From Novipirellula caenicola (GTDB lineage: Bacteria; Planctomycetota; Planctomycetia; Pirellulales; Pirellulaceae): 64,000 bases of DNA. Below are positions 47,751 through 57,357 of this stretch, one piece after another. The stretch lies in NCBI RefSeq assembly GCF_039545035.1, contig NZ_BAABRO010000007.1, positions 124,001-188,000 on the forward strand. Direction: 5' to 3'. Both the position numbers and the translations under genes were made by a program. The first letter of the stretch is position 1. Every line of letters begins with the position of its first letter. The notes under the pieces were generated by a model. That model did not search any database, was not told the DNA's origin, and saw only the letters and a program-made list of their open reading frames with translations.

Positions 47751-48793
47751 GGCACCGTCCGTAACCACGTGGCTTCGAGCACAAGAGCAATGATCAATAT
47801 CGATAGCGAAACAACCAATGGCAACCCGAACCACTCGGCGACTCGCGTGTATTGGCGAGTCACGATGCGGGAACGCTCTAGTTGATCCACCTCGGAATAG
47901 ACCGCCAACAATGACTCGAAATCGTGAGCGGTGCGAAAAATGCCACCCGTTTCGTGGCTGATGTGTTCGAGCACGCGTTCGGCTTCGGAAAGCGGTGGAT
48001 CCGCAAGTGGTGCGGACGACGACGGCGCGGATATCGATTGCGCTGCGTGGTCTCCCAAGCTGATGCAGTAGACGCGGCAGCCCCACTCTTTCGCCAATCC
48101 CGCGGCCTCGACTGGCAAATGTTGCCCCGAGTTGTTCTCTCCGTCGGTCAGCAGGATGATTACACGGCTGGAAATTTCACTTTCGAACGATCGTCGCTCG
48201 CGAACGTCGGGGTCATCGAGTTGTCGTAGCCGGGCGGCGGCAATCGCCAAGGCGTCGCCGTAAGCGGTGCCATCTTCGTTGGGCCGCTGTTGGATTTCGA
48301 GGTCGCGAACCAATTGCAGCAGTGCTTCGTGCCCAAACGTCAACGGGCTACGTGTGTCGGCGTACCTTGCAAACGTGATCAGCCCCAACAGATCACCTTC
48401 GCGTCCCTTCAATTTTTCGCCGTCGCCCGCGATGAAGCGTTCCACCAATTCTTTGGCCACCTGCATGCGGCTGTTCTGTTTTTTGTCCGGCAGCTGGATG
48501 CTCATGTCCATGCTGCTGCTGACGTCGACCAACAACTCAATCGCGATTCCTTCGGACACCTGGACCGTGTGCGTGCTTCCCGCCTGCGGTCTGGCCAGGG
48601 CCACAATCAAGAGCATCAGCGAGATGATGCGAAGCAGCGGCAGCAGCCAAAGGTACCGAGCACGTCCGCGATCGGTATGTTGCCAAAGCTGTAGCGACGG
48701 GACCGGCAAACTAGGACGCGCAATTCGCATCCGCCATGCCAATATCGCAGGAACCGGCAACAACAGCAGCAGCCAGGGATAGGCGAAACTCAT
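47747..48793 (-). CDS. BatA-like VWA membrane protein
   Basis: 348-aa protein with N-terminal membrane segments (about 5-20 and 50-68) and one at the C-terminus (VVSLSILIIALVLEA). The VWA domain carries MIDAS DVSSS (90-94) and ILLTDGENNSG. This is the standard BatA order: two helices, VWA, terminal helix. Start overlaps the stop of the upstream gene by 4 bp. Bat proteins are linked to MoxR ATPases and envelope stress or aerotolerance; the precise activity is unknown. Confidence 0.9.
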   Translation of the reverse strand: MSFAYPWLLLLLPVPAILAWRMRIARPSLPVPSLQLWQHTDRGRARYLWLLPLLRIISLMLLIVALARPQAGSTHTVQVSEGIAIELLVDVSSSMDMSIQLPDKKQNSRMQVAKELVERFIAGDGEKLKGREGDLLGLITFARYADTRSPLTFGHEALLQLVRDLEIQQRPNEDGTAYGDALAIAAARLRQLDDPDVRERRSFESEISSRVIILLTDGENNSGQHLPVEAAGLAKEWGCRVYCISLGDHAAQSISAPSSSAPLADPPLSEAERVLEHISHETGGIFRTAHDFESLLAVYSEVDQLERSRIVTRQYTRVAEWFGLPLVVSLSILIIALVLEATWLRTVP

Positions 48794-49602
48794 CTTCCCT
48801 CCTGCTGTTGCAACTGGTGGGCAAGTTGCGCAGTGTCGTATTCTTCGGCGTATACCGCTCGCTCGATCGCAGCACGCACGTCAACCGATGCGGTAAAGTT
48901 CGGGTCGGCCAGCAACCGTTCCAAATCGTGACGCGGCATTTGGCCGGACTGCAGCAAATGTACGAGATTGTCCGTTGGCGGCGGTGACTGCGAGGTGGAT
49001 GGTGCGGCCGTGGGTTGCCGATTCCGGTGCTTTCGAGCGACAACGAAGATCGCGAGCAAAAACACCAAGCCGATGCCGACCGCGGCTGCAAAAAACGCGA
49101 GCGACTGCGATGACTGCGCCGGCGTTGAGGTCGGCAATGGCACAGGCGTCGTCGTGGTGTCGGTGATCCCAGTTGGCTCAATCACCAGCGTCAGATCAGG
49201 GACCGTTACCGTTTGCCGGCCTCGCGAGGTCACGACATCAATGGTCGCACCGGACACTCGCAGTGCCCCAGAACGTTTGGGTTGAAACACCAAACTTTGC
49301 TGCTGTCGATAACGTCCGTCTTGGTATTGCAGAGGGATTTTTTCCACCGTGATCGCGTGCATGTCTGGGTTTGCAGGGACATGCAAATCGAACTGGCCCC
49401 ATGTGTCTCGGTCCATCTCGGCCCGCAGTTGCACGACGTCCCCGGGCCTGGCATGGTTGGGGATGAATCGCACGGTAATGCCGAACGATTTCGGGCTGAG
49501 CTTGCTTTCCCCGGAGGCCGCAATTTCCACCGCGAACGTAACGGTTGCAAAGATCGCTATAAAAACGAGCGGTAAAACAAAACCGAGAGCACAACGCAAC
49601 AT
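48790..49602 (-). CDS. Bat-operon membrane protein, BatD-like/DUF4381-like
   Basis: 270-aa protein with a signal peptide or anchor (about 1-24), an exported beta domain (ITVRFIPNHARPGDVVQLRAEMD, LVFQPKRSGALRVSG), one membrane segment (about 168-189, LAFFAAAVGIGLVFLLAIFVV) and a cytoplasmic tail with a helical domain (HDLERLLADPNFTASVDVRAAIERAVY). Position between DUF58 and BatA is where DUF4381-type proteins sit. Its start follows the DUF58 stop with no gap. The family name is a judgement from layout. Confidence 0.75.
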   Translation of the reverse strand: MLRCALGFVLPLVFIAIFATVTFAVEIAASGESKLSPKSFGITVRFIPNHARPGDVVQLRAEMDRDTWGQFDLHVPANPDMHAITVEKIPLQYQDGRYRQQQSLVFQPKRSGALRVSGATIDVVTSRGRQTVTVPDLTLVIEPTGITDTTTTPVPLPTSTPAQSSQSLAFFAAAVGIGLVFLLAIFVVARKHRNRQPTAAPSTSQSPPPTDNLVHLLQSGQMPRHDLERLLADPNFTASVDVRAAIERAVYAEEYDTAQLAHQLQQQEGR

Positions 49603-50484
49603 TTAGCCACCCGTCTCGTCAGCAACACGTCGATGCCGCGACTGGAAATAGCTCGCCAATGCCGTCACACAGTCTTCGTCCACCCCCAGCTCCATCAACC
49701 CAATACCGCTTTGCAGCATTTGTTCCTGCAGCGCGATAGGGTGTTCGTCGGTTTGCTGGGTCGTGCACTTCAGGTCGACATAACGCTGCGATCCCGTCTC
49801 GGTATCTTGCATGTGGACTAGCTCGGTCGATGCGGCGAGCTGCGTTTGCGTATCAAGCACATTGACGGCATTCAGATCATGGCGGGCCGCCAATGCGCGG
49901 AGTTCGTCAAAGTAGTCCGACGCCAAAAAATCCGAAATCACGAACACTACCGAGTGTTTTCGTGCCATGTGACCAAACCGGCTCAACACCGCCTTGAATG
50001 CGGTTTCTCGACCGGTCGGCTCGAAGTTCAGCATCGTGTCCATGATCCGCAACGCATGCGAACGACCCTTTCCAGCCGGGATCACCATTTCGACACGATC
50101 GGTAAACAGGATCAGACTGACGCGGTCGTTGTTCCGCACCGCGGCCATCGTTAGCAGCGCACACAGTTCGGTGATCAGCGCGCGTTTGCGACCGCCGCTC
50201 GATTGGATCATCGACGCTGAGACGTCGACCAACAAATACAGAAACTGCTCTCGCTGTTCGATGTAGCGTTTGATGTGCGGTTCGCCCGTCCGTGCGGTGA
50301 CCTTCCAGTCCATTGATCGCACATCGTCGCCCGGCTGATAACGCCGCACATCCTCGAATTCAATTCCTTGGCCGCGGAAAACCGAGTGATATTCGCCCGC
50401 CAGCAGATGTTCGACTGGGCGACGGCATTTCAATTCTAATAGGGAAAGTTGAGCGTCGGCGTTGGAAAGCGAATCAGGAATCAT
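49603..50484 (-). CDS. DUF58 VWA-type protein
   Basis: 293-aa cytosolic protein with the DUF58 signature FRGQGIEFEDVRRYQPGDDV then RSMDWKVTARTGEPHIKRY (about 37-75) and a VWA-like MIDAS DVSAS (87-91). Such proteins are encoded right after MoxR ATPases and are thought to be their clients or partners. The start overlaps the MoxR stop by 4 bp. Length is normal. Confidence 0.92.
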   Translation of the reverse strand: MIPDSLSNADAQLSLLELKCRRPVEHLLAGEYHSVFRGQGIEFEDVRRYQPGDDVRSMDWKVTARTGEPHIKRYIEQREQFLYLLVDVSASMIQSSGGRKRALITELCALLTMAAVRNNDRVSLILFTDRVEMVIPAGKGRSHALRIMDTMLNFEPTGRETAFKAVLSRFGHMARKHSVVFVISDFLASDYFDELRALAARHDLNAVNVLDTQTQLAASTELVHMQDTETGSQRYVDLKCTTQQTDEHPIALQEQMLQSGIGLMELGVDEDCVTALASYFQSRHRRVADETGG

Positions 50485-51455
50485 GACTCGACAACCGGCA
50501 CCGTTGACAACATTTGGTCCAGCAAATCATCGGACGTGATCGACTCGGCTTCCGCACGATACGAGATCGCCAACCGATGTCGCAAAACATCATGGGCGAC
50601 GTCCTTCACATCTTGAGGGACGGTGTAGTCACGCCGCTGCATCATCGCGTTTCCGCGGGCGGCTAATGACAGGTAGATCGATGCGCGTGGAGACGCTCCG
50701 AATCGGACATAACGCTCGATATCCAGTCCGTACTTTGCTGGATGACGTGTACAGTCCACCAGGCGAATGATGTAACGTTCGATCTTTTCGTCCAAAAACG
50801 TCGCATCGAGCGTGCTTCGCATCTGCATCAATTCATCAAGCGATAGCACCGGTTGGATGTTCACCTCGGAACGAGTCTTTGCCATCCGCTGCATGATTAC
50901 GAGTTCTTCGTCCATGCTGGGGTAGCCCACTTTTAACTTGAACATAAACCGATCGACCTGGGCTTCAGGAAGCGCGTAGGTCCCCTCTTGCTCGATCGGA
51001 TTCTGCGTCGCCAAGACGAGAAACGGCGACGGCAGATCAAAGGTCTCTTTGCCCAGCGTGACTTGTTTTTCCTGCATCGCTTCGAGCAGCGCCGATTGTA
51101 CCTTGGCCGGCGCCCGGTTGATTTCATCGGCCAGTAGCAAGTTGGCGAACACAGGTCCTTTCTCAGGCGTAAAGACATGATGCCGCGGGTCGTACACCAA
51201 CGTGCCGGTGAGATCGCCCGGCAACAGGTCGGGAGTGAACTGGATGCGGCTAAAGTCTGCGTCGATCGCCTTGGCCAAACAATTGACCGTCAACGTCTTG
51301 GCGATCCCAGGCACTCCCTCTAACAACACATGCCCATTGCACAACAGCGCCAACATCAACCGGTCGATCAGCGGCTGCTGGCCGACGACATGTTTGGCGA
51401 TTTCGCTTTTTATCTGGTCCAGCTTTTCGCTGGTTTCTGTCGATTGTGTCGTCAA
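50481..51455 (-). CDS. MoxR-family AAA+ ATPase
   Basis: 324-aa chaperone-like ATPase. Walker A is GVPGIAKT (47-54), Walker B LLLADE with INRAPAKVQSALLEAMQEKQVT (about 107-129), sensor 1 LVLATQNPIEQEGTY, and a MoxR-type lid (YVRFGASPRASIYLSLAARG). It heads an overlapping operon of six genes (51455 down to 42997) with DUF58 and Bat proteins and is likely to assemble or activate the VWA complexes. The region before it holds dispersed repeats. Confidence 0.94.
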   Translation of the reverse strand: MTTQSTETSEKLDQIKSEIAKHVVGQQPLIDRLMLALLCNGHVLLEGVPGIAKTLTVNCLAKAIDADFSRIQFTPDLLPGDLTGTLVYDPRHHVFTPEKGPVFANLLLADEINRAPAKVQSALLEAMQEKQVTLGKETFDLPSPFLVLATQNPIEQEGTYALPEAQVDRFMFKLKVGYPSMDEELVIMQRMAKTRSEVNIQPVLSLDELMQMRSTLDATFLDEKIERYIIRLVDCTRHPAKYGLDIERYVRFGASPRASIYLSLAARGNAMMQRRDYTVPQDVKDVAHDVLRHRLAISYRAEAESITSDDLLDQMLSTVPVVES

Positions 51456-51539
51456 AAGCCTGTCAAATCCTGATTCAAGGCAACGTCAAGGAATGCGATC
51501 AATGTATCGATTTGGCGTCCACGTCGCTACCTTCGCTAG

Positions 51540-51710
51540 CCCACGTTTGAACGTAGCGAAACTCGCCAAGAGTTTCGGCCGAGCGAACGTCATGGAACGA
51601 AAGTCTTGACGACTTGTTGATTTAGTGAGCCGCGACGCGTCAGCGGCCGGGGCTCACGCGTTACCCGGTGCCTTACGACCCACGGCTCACCATTTCGATT
51701 TGCAATTGGA
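51540..51710. repeat. Diverged copy of the 178-bp-type intergenic repeat
   Basis: Shares gtagcgaaactcgccaagagtttcgg, gaacgaaagtcttgacg, gtgagccgcgacgcgtcagcgg and a complementary ggtgccttacgaccc block with the units at 11741-12331, here partly inverted. A further fragment (gccaagagtttcgg...gaacgaaagtcttgacgactt) continues at 51815-51872 past the 105-bp element. Confidence 0.7.
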
Positions 51711-51815
51711 TTAGTGAAGGTTCCTGCGGCAAGGGGTGTAGGATGGATTTCCTAGTCCGTCAATGGTGGATTCGACGGACTAGGAAGTCCATCGTACGAC
51801 TAAAACAACAAGCCG
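51711..51815. repeat. 105-bp hairpin repeat, second copy
   Basis: Near-identical to 12443-12547. Arms 51742-51760 and 51775-51793 pair over 19 bp with one mismatch. The element is nested between two pieces of the 178-bp-type repeat, suggesting that it is a mobile insertion or an optional part of it. Confidence 0.8.
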
Positions 51816-51949
51816 CCAAGAGTTTCGGGGAGGGCACGTCATGGAACGAAAGTCTTGACGACTTCCGCTACAGTAAAAATGCTTTACCGCGTTGGCACGA
51901 AACGCTGACGAGGCATATGCCCCATCCCCTTCATTCATCGACGAAACGC

Positions 51950-53464
51950 CTATTCCCCTGCGGACTTGTTGGCGTTGCGTTTCTTACCGTTACCGCCTTG
52001 CTGCTTCCCTTTCTTTGAATTCTTCGTTGCCCATGCCTTGCGAGCCTGTTCACGCGTCATGCCCTTGTAGGCATGTTGGTGCAGGATCGCGTCGTATTCG
52101 GTTTCGATTCCCTCGTCTCCCTGCGACGCCATCCACTGCTCAAGGTTGCTCTTCAATTCCTTGATGACGCTGGCGTACTCGGGGTTTTCAGCCAAATTGT
52201 TCATTTCCAATGGATCGGCATTGCAGTCGTACAGTTCCAGTTCTGGACGATAGTAATATCGATTGACGAGTTCTTGTGCGTTCTCGTCGCCCCCTTTGGC
52301 CGCATCGACCATCGATTGGAAGTAGCGGGTCTGAGTACACGCGTTGGTGAACTTGGTTTCGTGATTCAAATTCCAAATCAACCGGTACTGTTGCCCTCGC
52401 ACGGTGCGGATGGCATAGGCGTCGCTGCCATTGATGATGCCTCGCGTCGTCATGATGCCGTAGCTAAATGATTTGTGCTGGTCGGTTTCACCCGTCAATA
52501 CAGGCAAAAAACTCTTGCCGTCCAAGGACGGTTGCGGGGCCGCTCCGGCTGCGGCGATGAAGGTTGGCGTCACGTCGACATATTCGACCATCGCATCGGT
52601 GACCGTGCCCGGTTGGACCTTGCCGGGCCAGCGTACGATCATTGCCGATTGAAGCCCGTTGCCGTAGCACGTCCACTTTGCAAAGGGAAACGAGTTGCCT
52701 TGTTCGGACACCACCATCACCAACGTGTTGTCGCTGAATTGATGTTTATCGAGTAGCTGCAAAATCTGGCCGACTTGGTCATCAAAATAGGTGACTTCGG
52801 CGAGGTAGTCGCTGAAATCTTCACGCACTTGCGGGGTGTCGACGATGTAGGGCGGCAGTTTGATTTTGGCGGGCGGGTATTGCGACGCGTCTCCCATGTT
52901 CCAAGGCGAATGAGGTTCGTTGGAACAGGCAAAGAGACAAAATGGCGTTTCCGAATCACGGCACTCCGAAAGCAGTTTGTCAATCTGCTTCATATCCGGA
53001 TTCTTTTTTCCGATGTATTCAAACGGAAATACCTCTTGAGGGCCGATGTGGGTTTTGCCCGAAAGTGCGACTCGGTACCCCAGCGGTTTCAAGTAGTGAA
53101 CGATGCTCTGCGTCCCATCCTCCGCGAACGTGTGGTTCGGGTACGCACCCGACTTCACTGGATAGAGCCCGGTGTACAAGTTGTGCCGCGTCGGTGAACA
53201 CATCGGTGCCGCCTGGAAACAGCGGTTGAACTTCATTCCCGACTGAGCCAATTGGTCAATATTGGGCGTGAGGGCCTGGCCTCCGTAGCAGCCGATGTCG
53301 CGAAACGTACAGTCATCCGCAATGATGAAAACGATGTTGGGGCGATCTGCCGAAGCGCCGGCTGCCGCGCTGGAGGCAACATTAGCGATCGCCATCAGTA
53401 ATGCAGAGCCGATGACAAGCGTTCGCATTGCGGCATGGGGAATCGCAAAGTTGGGGATCCGCAT
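51950..53464 (-). CDS. Secreted sulfatase (CSPTR type)
   Basis: 504-aa sulfatase. ATG 53464 gives a long n-region and hydrophobic segment with cleavage near SSAAAGASA (about 39); a longer frame upstream has no signal. IADDCTFRDIGCYGG carries the metal Asp pair (50-51), and CSPTRHNLYTG the formylglycine motif (89-93). VVSEQGNSFPFAKWTCY takes the place of the usual SDNG segment (Glu-Gln for Asp-Asn). The C-terminus is basic (KKGKQQGGNGKKRNANK). It stands apart from the other clusters, between repeats and the metal transporter operon. Confidence 0.92.
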   Translation of the reverse strand: MRIPNFAIPHAAMRTLVIGSALLMAIANVASSAAAGASADRPNIVFIIADDCTFRDIGCYGGQALTPNIDQLAQSGMKFNRCFQAAPMCSPTRHNLYTGLYPVKSGAYPNHTFAEDGTQSIVHYLKPLGYRVALSGKTHIGPQEVFPFEYIGKKNPDMKQIDKLLSECRDSETPFCLFACSNEPHSPWNMGDASQYPPAKIKLPPYIVDTPQVREDFSDYLAEVTYFDDQVGQILQLLDKHQFSDNTLVMVVSEQGNSFPFAKWTCYGNGLQSAMIVRWPGKVQPGTVTDAMVEYVDVTPTFIAAAGAAPQPSLDGKSFLPVLTGETDQHKSFSYGIMTTRGIINGSDAYAIRTVRGQQYRLIWNLNHETKFTNACTQTRYFQSMVDAAKGGDENAQELVNRYYYRPELELYDCNADPLEMNNLAENPEYASVIKELKSNLEQWMASQGDEGIETEYDAILHQHAYKGMTREQARKAWATKNSKKGKQQGGNGKKRNANKSAGE

Positions 53465-53768
53465 GATGTCTCTGGTTGGATTTTGTTGGGAAGGGGGAAG
53501 CGGGGCGTGAGTCGCAGGTAGTGCTAATTCTAGCGTGGGAATCATGCATTTTGCATCACAATCAAAAGATTCCGGTAGTGGACAAGGCCACGAGTCTGGT
53601 CGCAATTCTATCTTGCAGCACGAACTCACGAGTACCCTTGCCGAGTCAAGCCGCACGGGGGTCGTTGCCTGATCCACTGCCGATATTTTGGAGGGAATTC
53701 GTTGCCTCATCCACTACCGATGCTTCGTGGCGCAGGTAAAAATAGGCACTTTGCCGAGTCTGTCGCTC
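53465..53768. other. Intergenic with short imperfect direct repeat
   Basis: Contains tcgttgcctgatccactgcc at 53662 and tcgttgcctcatccactacc at 53699, a 37-bp-spaced imperfect direct repeat. The sulfatase promoter should lie here. No gene was seen. Confidence 0.5.
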
Positions 53769-55091
53769 TTACTCTTGTTCGCTCGGGATTTCGCTGCCGT
53801 GAGGGTCTCGCGAAGGCGATTCCGTGGCGTCGCACAATTGGTCGCGCAATTGGCGGTCGGTAAAGTGTTCGAGCCGCTCGGCCTTGTCGTGAATTCGCGT
53901 TGCATCCAAGCTGGCTTCGGATACCAAGTACTGCTCCCACAGACGATGCGAACGCACCAGCTCTCTGGCGTGTTGCCGGCCGTTGTCGGTCAATTGGTAA
54001 CCGTTTTCATCAAGCGTCAGCTCATTGCGTCGCCACAACGTCAGCAGAGCCATCCGCAGTTGCCATCGTTTGGCAAACAATTCGTCAGCCAGTTCACGTT
54101 CGTTTGCCGCGGGCACTGTGTCTGTTGATTCGGATCGCTCTTGTTGTCGATACAGATAGGCGACAATATCGTCACACAAAATTTGAAGTGACAATGCGCG
54201 GTTGCGAATCCAGCGGATGATCAATCCTTGGCGAGGCGCGAACAGTAACGCGATGATGAAAAACACGCCGACCATCACTGCCATCATGCCAGCAGTGGTT
54301 GTGCTGCGGAAACCGAACCAGGTTGGAACGACCACCGCAGCAACGTGCCCGCTGGCTGCACCGACCGCCGCGATGATGCTTGACAGCACGATCATGCGGC
54401 CTAACCGGTCGGTCAATAAGTTTGCAGTGGCGGGGGGGACGATGAACATCGCGACGACCAAAATGTTGCCGACGCTTTCAAAGCTTGCGACGGCTGTGAC
54501 TGCGACCAACACCATCAAGGCGTAGTGCATCACCGTGGCTGAAAAACCCATCGATGTCGCGAGCGACGGATCAAAGGAGCTGAGTTTCAATTCTTTGAAG
54601 AAGATGACGACGAACAATAGGTTGACGATCATCACGCCAAACAGCACCGCCGCAGCGCGTGGGACGTCCAGCCCCAAAATTGAAATCCGATCGAGCGGCG
54701 TGGCTTCGATGGCACCATACAGGACACAGCCTGCGTCCAAATCAACGCGATCCGCCGCCTGGACAATCATGACCAACCCCAGCGCGAACAGCGACGTGAA
54801 AACGACGCCCATCGACGCCCCTTCGTCCACTTTGCCGACGCCACGAATCCATTCGGTAAACAGCGCGGTCAAAATGCCGACGATCACCGCGCCCAAGAAC
54901 ATCGGCAAGCTGCTGCGGCTGTTGCTGATAAAAAATGCGACCGCCAAACCTGGCAGGATGGCATGCGAAACCGCATCCCCCAGCATGCTCAATCGCCGCA
55001 GTACCAAAAAGTTTCCCAGCAGCGCCGATGCGACTGCGCACAACATCCCCGCCGCCACGATCCAGCCGTCGAGTTGCCAGTTCCAATTCAT
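53769..55091 (-). CDS. Metal ABC permease fused to DtxR-like domain (second permease)
   Basis: 440-aa protein. Residues about 1-285 are an ABC-3 family inner-membrane permease (LGNFLVLRRLSMLGDAVSHAILPGLAVAF, FKELKLSSFDPSLATSMGF, VGNILVVAMFIVPPATANLL). After a charged linker, about 310-425 resemble the DtxR/MntR repressor: winged-helix tail LDENGYQLTDNGRQHARELVRSHRLWEQYLV and dimerisation-like ERLEHFTDRQLRDQL. Start overlaps the previous gene by 4 bp. The permease should move Mn2+ or Zn2+; the fused domain may sense the metal at the cytoplasmic face. Confidence 0.9.
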   Translation of the reverse strand: MNWNWQLDGWIVAAGMLCAVASALLGNFLVLRRLSMLGDAVSHAILPGLAVAFFISNSRSSLPMFLGAVIVGILTALFTEWIRGVGKVDEGASMGVVFTSLFALGLVMIVQAADRVDLDAGCVLYGAIEATPLDRISILGLDVPRAAAVLFGVMIVNLLFVVIFFKELKLSSFDPSLATSMGFSATVMHYALMVLVAVTAVASFESVGNILVVAMFIVPPATANLLTDRLGRMIVLSSIIAAVGAASGHVAAVVVPTWFGFRSTTTAGMMAVMVGVFFIIALLFAPRQGLIIRWIRNRALSLQILCDDIVAYLYRQQERSESTDTVPAANERELADELFAKRWQLRMALLTLWRRNELTLDENGYQLTDNGRQHARELVRSHRLWEQYLVSEASLDATRIHDKAERLEHFTDRQLRDQLCDATESPSRDPHGSEIPSEQE

Positions 55092-56554
55092 GGATGCTGC
55101 CCCTGTGAATCGGATGCTTCGTGAATAACGCCATGAGGGCTGGCAGGCACAGGGATCCGCAACGGTTCCTGATCGAGCAACGCTTCGAGTTCGTCGACAA
55201 GTTCAGGCTCGAGGACATGTTCAATGTCGTCGGCATCACGGTCGACTCGGCCGGGAGCCACTTCGGCATAGCTAATCAAATACAGTTCCCACAATCGATG
55301 CTGCCGCGTCAAGCGAGCGGCTTCGGCGTAACCCGCTTGGGTCAAGCGAACGGTGCCATCGCGTTGCACCAGGTATTGATCGCTTTCGGCTTGCGCAATC
55401 GTGCGTCGCAGTTGGGTGCTGGACCAACTACGAATCGACAGCAGTTCCTCGATCGGTACCGCCATATTGCGTTTGGCTTGCTTGTTCGCCGGTTTGGACT
55501 CGAGCAATTCGTACAGCCCACGAAGCAGGTGTTGCTTTCGCACGCGGCGATTCAGCCGGCGTCGCCGCAGCAATCGCACCAATACGCCGCGGGCGGTTCC
55601 GAACATCATGCTGAATAGAAACAACGCCGTGCAAGTCAACACGATCATCGCGCCGGAGGGTAATCGCGGAAACAACGCGCTGGACGCGGCACCGATAATG
55701 CCGCCAATGCCACCAAGCAATGCCGCCAACCCCGCGACCGTCCACATCCGTTCGCTCCAAAATCGTCCCGCCGCGGCGGGGATGACCATCAACGCGACCA
55801 TCAGAATCAAGCCCACCGCTTGTAGTCCCACGATCGTGACGAGCACTACCAACGCCATCAAAGTCAAATCCAGCAGCAGTACCGGCATGCCACGAGATCC
55901 GGCAAAATTTTCGTCAAAGCAGAGTAGTTTGAATTCTTTGAACAGCAGCAGGCATCCGAGGATCGCTACACACGAAGCGGCGGCGATCAGCCGAGCATCG
56001 TTGGCATTCATCGACGCCGTTTTGCCATAAATGAAACTCTCCAACCCCGCAGCATGCCCGGTATCCATTTGCTGGACGACGCCTAACAGTGCCATCCCCG
56101 CGCCAAAAAAAACACTCAATGCGATCCCGAGTCCTGCGTCTTCTTTCAACCGCGTTTGGCGTTGGATCACAAGCACCAAGCCAACGCCTAGCAAGCCAGA
56201 GACGGTCGCGCCGAATAACAAAATCGGAAGCGATTTGCCGTCCATCCCCATCACGCCAGCGAACATAAACGCCGCTGCGATCCCTGGTAAACTAGCGTGC
56301 GAAAGCGCATCACCCAGCAGAGCGCGTTTTCGTAGCAGGGTGAAGCTGCCGACCAAACCGGCGGCAACGCCCAGCACTGCGACGCCGAAGATCACGACGC
56401 GAGTGTTGTAGTCCTCAAGCAGCACGACCCGTCGCCACTGCTCGCCGCTGGGCCATTCAATGCGTCGATCAGTGATCGATTGGGCAGACGCTTGTGTCGG
56501 TGCCGCCAATGCGGGGATGCAAGTGAGCAGCAAGAGCAACACGATCCGGTTCAC
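55088..56554 (-). CDS. Metal ABC permease fused to DtxR-like domain (first permease)
   Basis: 488-aa protein with a signal-like N-terminus (1-25) and an extra exported segment before the ABC-3 permease domain (about 50-335; [63 protein letters not shown]). Residues about 365-470 are DtxR-like: [26 protein letters not shown] and [21 protein letters not shown]. It overlaps both neighbours by 4 bp. Partner of the second permease in one transporter. Confidence 0.9.
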   Translation of the reverse strand: MNRIVLLLLLTCIPALAAPTQASAQSITDRRIEWPSGEQWRRVVLLEDYNTRVVIFGVAVLGVAAGLVGSFTLLRKRALLGDALSHASLPGIAAAFMFAGVMGMDGKSLPILLFGATVSGLLGVGLVLVIQRQTRLKEDAGLGIALSVFFGAGMALLGVVQQMDTGHAAGLESFIYGKTASMNANDARLIAAASCVAILGCLLLFKEFKLLCFDENFAGSRGMPVLLLDLTLMALVVLVTIVGLQAVGLILMVALMVIPAAAGRFWSERMWTVAGLAALLGGIGGIIGAASSALFPRLPSGAMIVLTCTALFLFSMMFGTARGVLVRLLRRRRLNRRVRKQHLLRGLYELLESKPANKQAKRNMAVPIEELLSIRSWSSTQLRRTIAQAESDQYLVQRDGTVRLTQAGYAEAARLTRQHRLWELYLISYAEVAPGRVDRDADDIEHVLEPELVDELEALLDQEPLRIPVPASPHGVIHEASDSQGQHP

Positions 56555-57357
56555 AGCGATCGCTCCCGGCGCCGCATCGCTTCGCTGACTTCGTCCAATA
56601 ACGTCAAGCGTCCCCCGTAGGTCTTGTTCAGGTTTTCCGAGGTAAAGGTCTCTTCCACGGGGCCGTGGGCCACGACCCGCATGTTCAACAGCACGACGTA
56701 ATCAAAATATTCGGGGACGGTTTGCAAGTCATGGTGAATCACGACCGCGGTTTTGTCTCGAGCTTTCAATTCACGAAGGATCTCGACAATGGCCTTTTCC
56801 GTGGACGCATCGACTGCGGCAAAGGGTTCGTCCATCAGATACAAATCGGCGTCTTGAACCAGGGCTCGCGCCAGGAACGTTCGCTGTTGTTGACCGCCCG
56901 ATAATTGGCTGATTTGGCGACGCGCAAGGTCAGCGATCCCCACGCGGTCGAGCGCTTCCATGGCAGCTTGCCGATGTTTCTTGCGAACCGGTAAACACCA
57001 TCCGATCTTGCTGTACAAACCCATCGCGACCACGTCGAGTGCATCGACCGGGAAATCCCAATCGACACTTTCTCGCTGCGGCACATAGCCAACCCGGTTT
57101 CGATTGCGACGGTAGCTATCGCCAAACACCTTGACGCGGCCTGATGCGACCGGCACCAAGTCCATGACCGCTTTTAGTAGCGTGCTTTTGCCCGCCCCGT
57201 TGGGGCCGACCACGCCGATCAACGATCCGGCAGGCAAATCGAAACCGACGTCCCAAATCACCGGTTTGCGGTGGTACGCGACCGTCAAATCATCGACCGA
57301 CAATGCAATCGATGTCTGGTTGTCGCCTGGTTTCGGTGTCGCTGCGGCTTGGCTCAT
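56551..57357 (-). CDS. Metal ABC transporter ATP-binding protein
   Basis: 268-aa cytosolic ATPase. Walker [10 protein letters not shown] (51-59), Q-loop [16 protein letters not shown] signature LSGGQQQR (152-159), Walker B LYLMDEP (172-178) and H-loop VVIHHD. The Q-loop text is characteristic of Mn/Zn/Fe ABC-3 importers. Start and stop overlap both neighbours by 4 bp. Confidence 0.95.
   Translation of the reverse strand: MSQAAATPKPGDNQTSIALSVDDLTVAYHRKPVIWDVGFDLPAGSLIGVVGPNGAGKSTLLKAVMDLVPVASGRVKVFGDSYRRNRNRVGYVPQRESVDWDFPVDALDVVAMGLYSKIGWCLPVRKKHRQAAMEALDRVGIADLARRQISQLSGGQQQRTFLARALVQDADLYLMDEPFAAVDASTEKAIVEILRELKARDKTAVVIHHDLQTVPEYFDYVVLLNMRVVAHGPVEETFTSENLNKTYGGRLTLLDEVSEAMRRRERSL

Noticed and set aside
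45609-48086. 825-aa version of the BatB-like protein
   Set aside because: The extra N-terminus overlaps BatA in another frame; ATG 47750 gives the ATGA overlap and proper membrane start.
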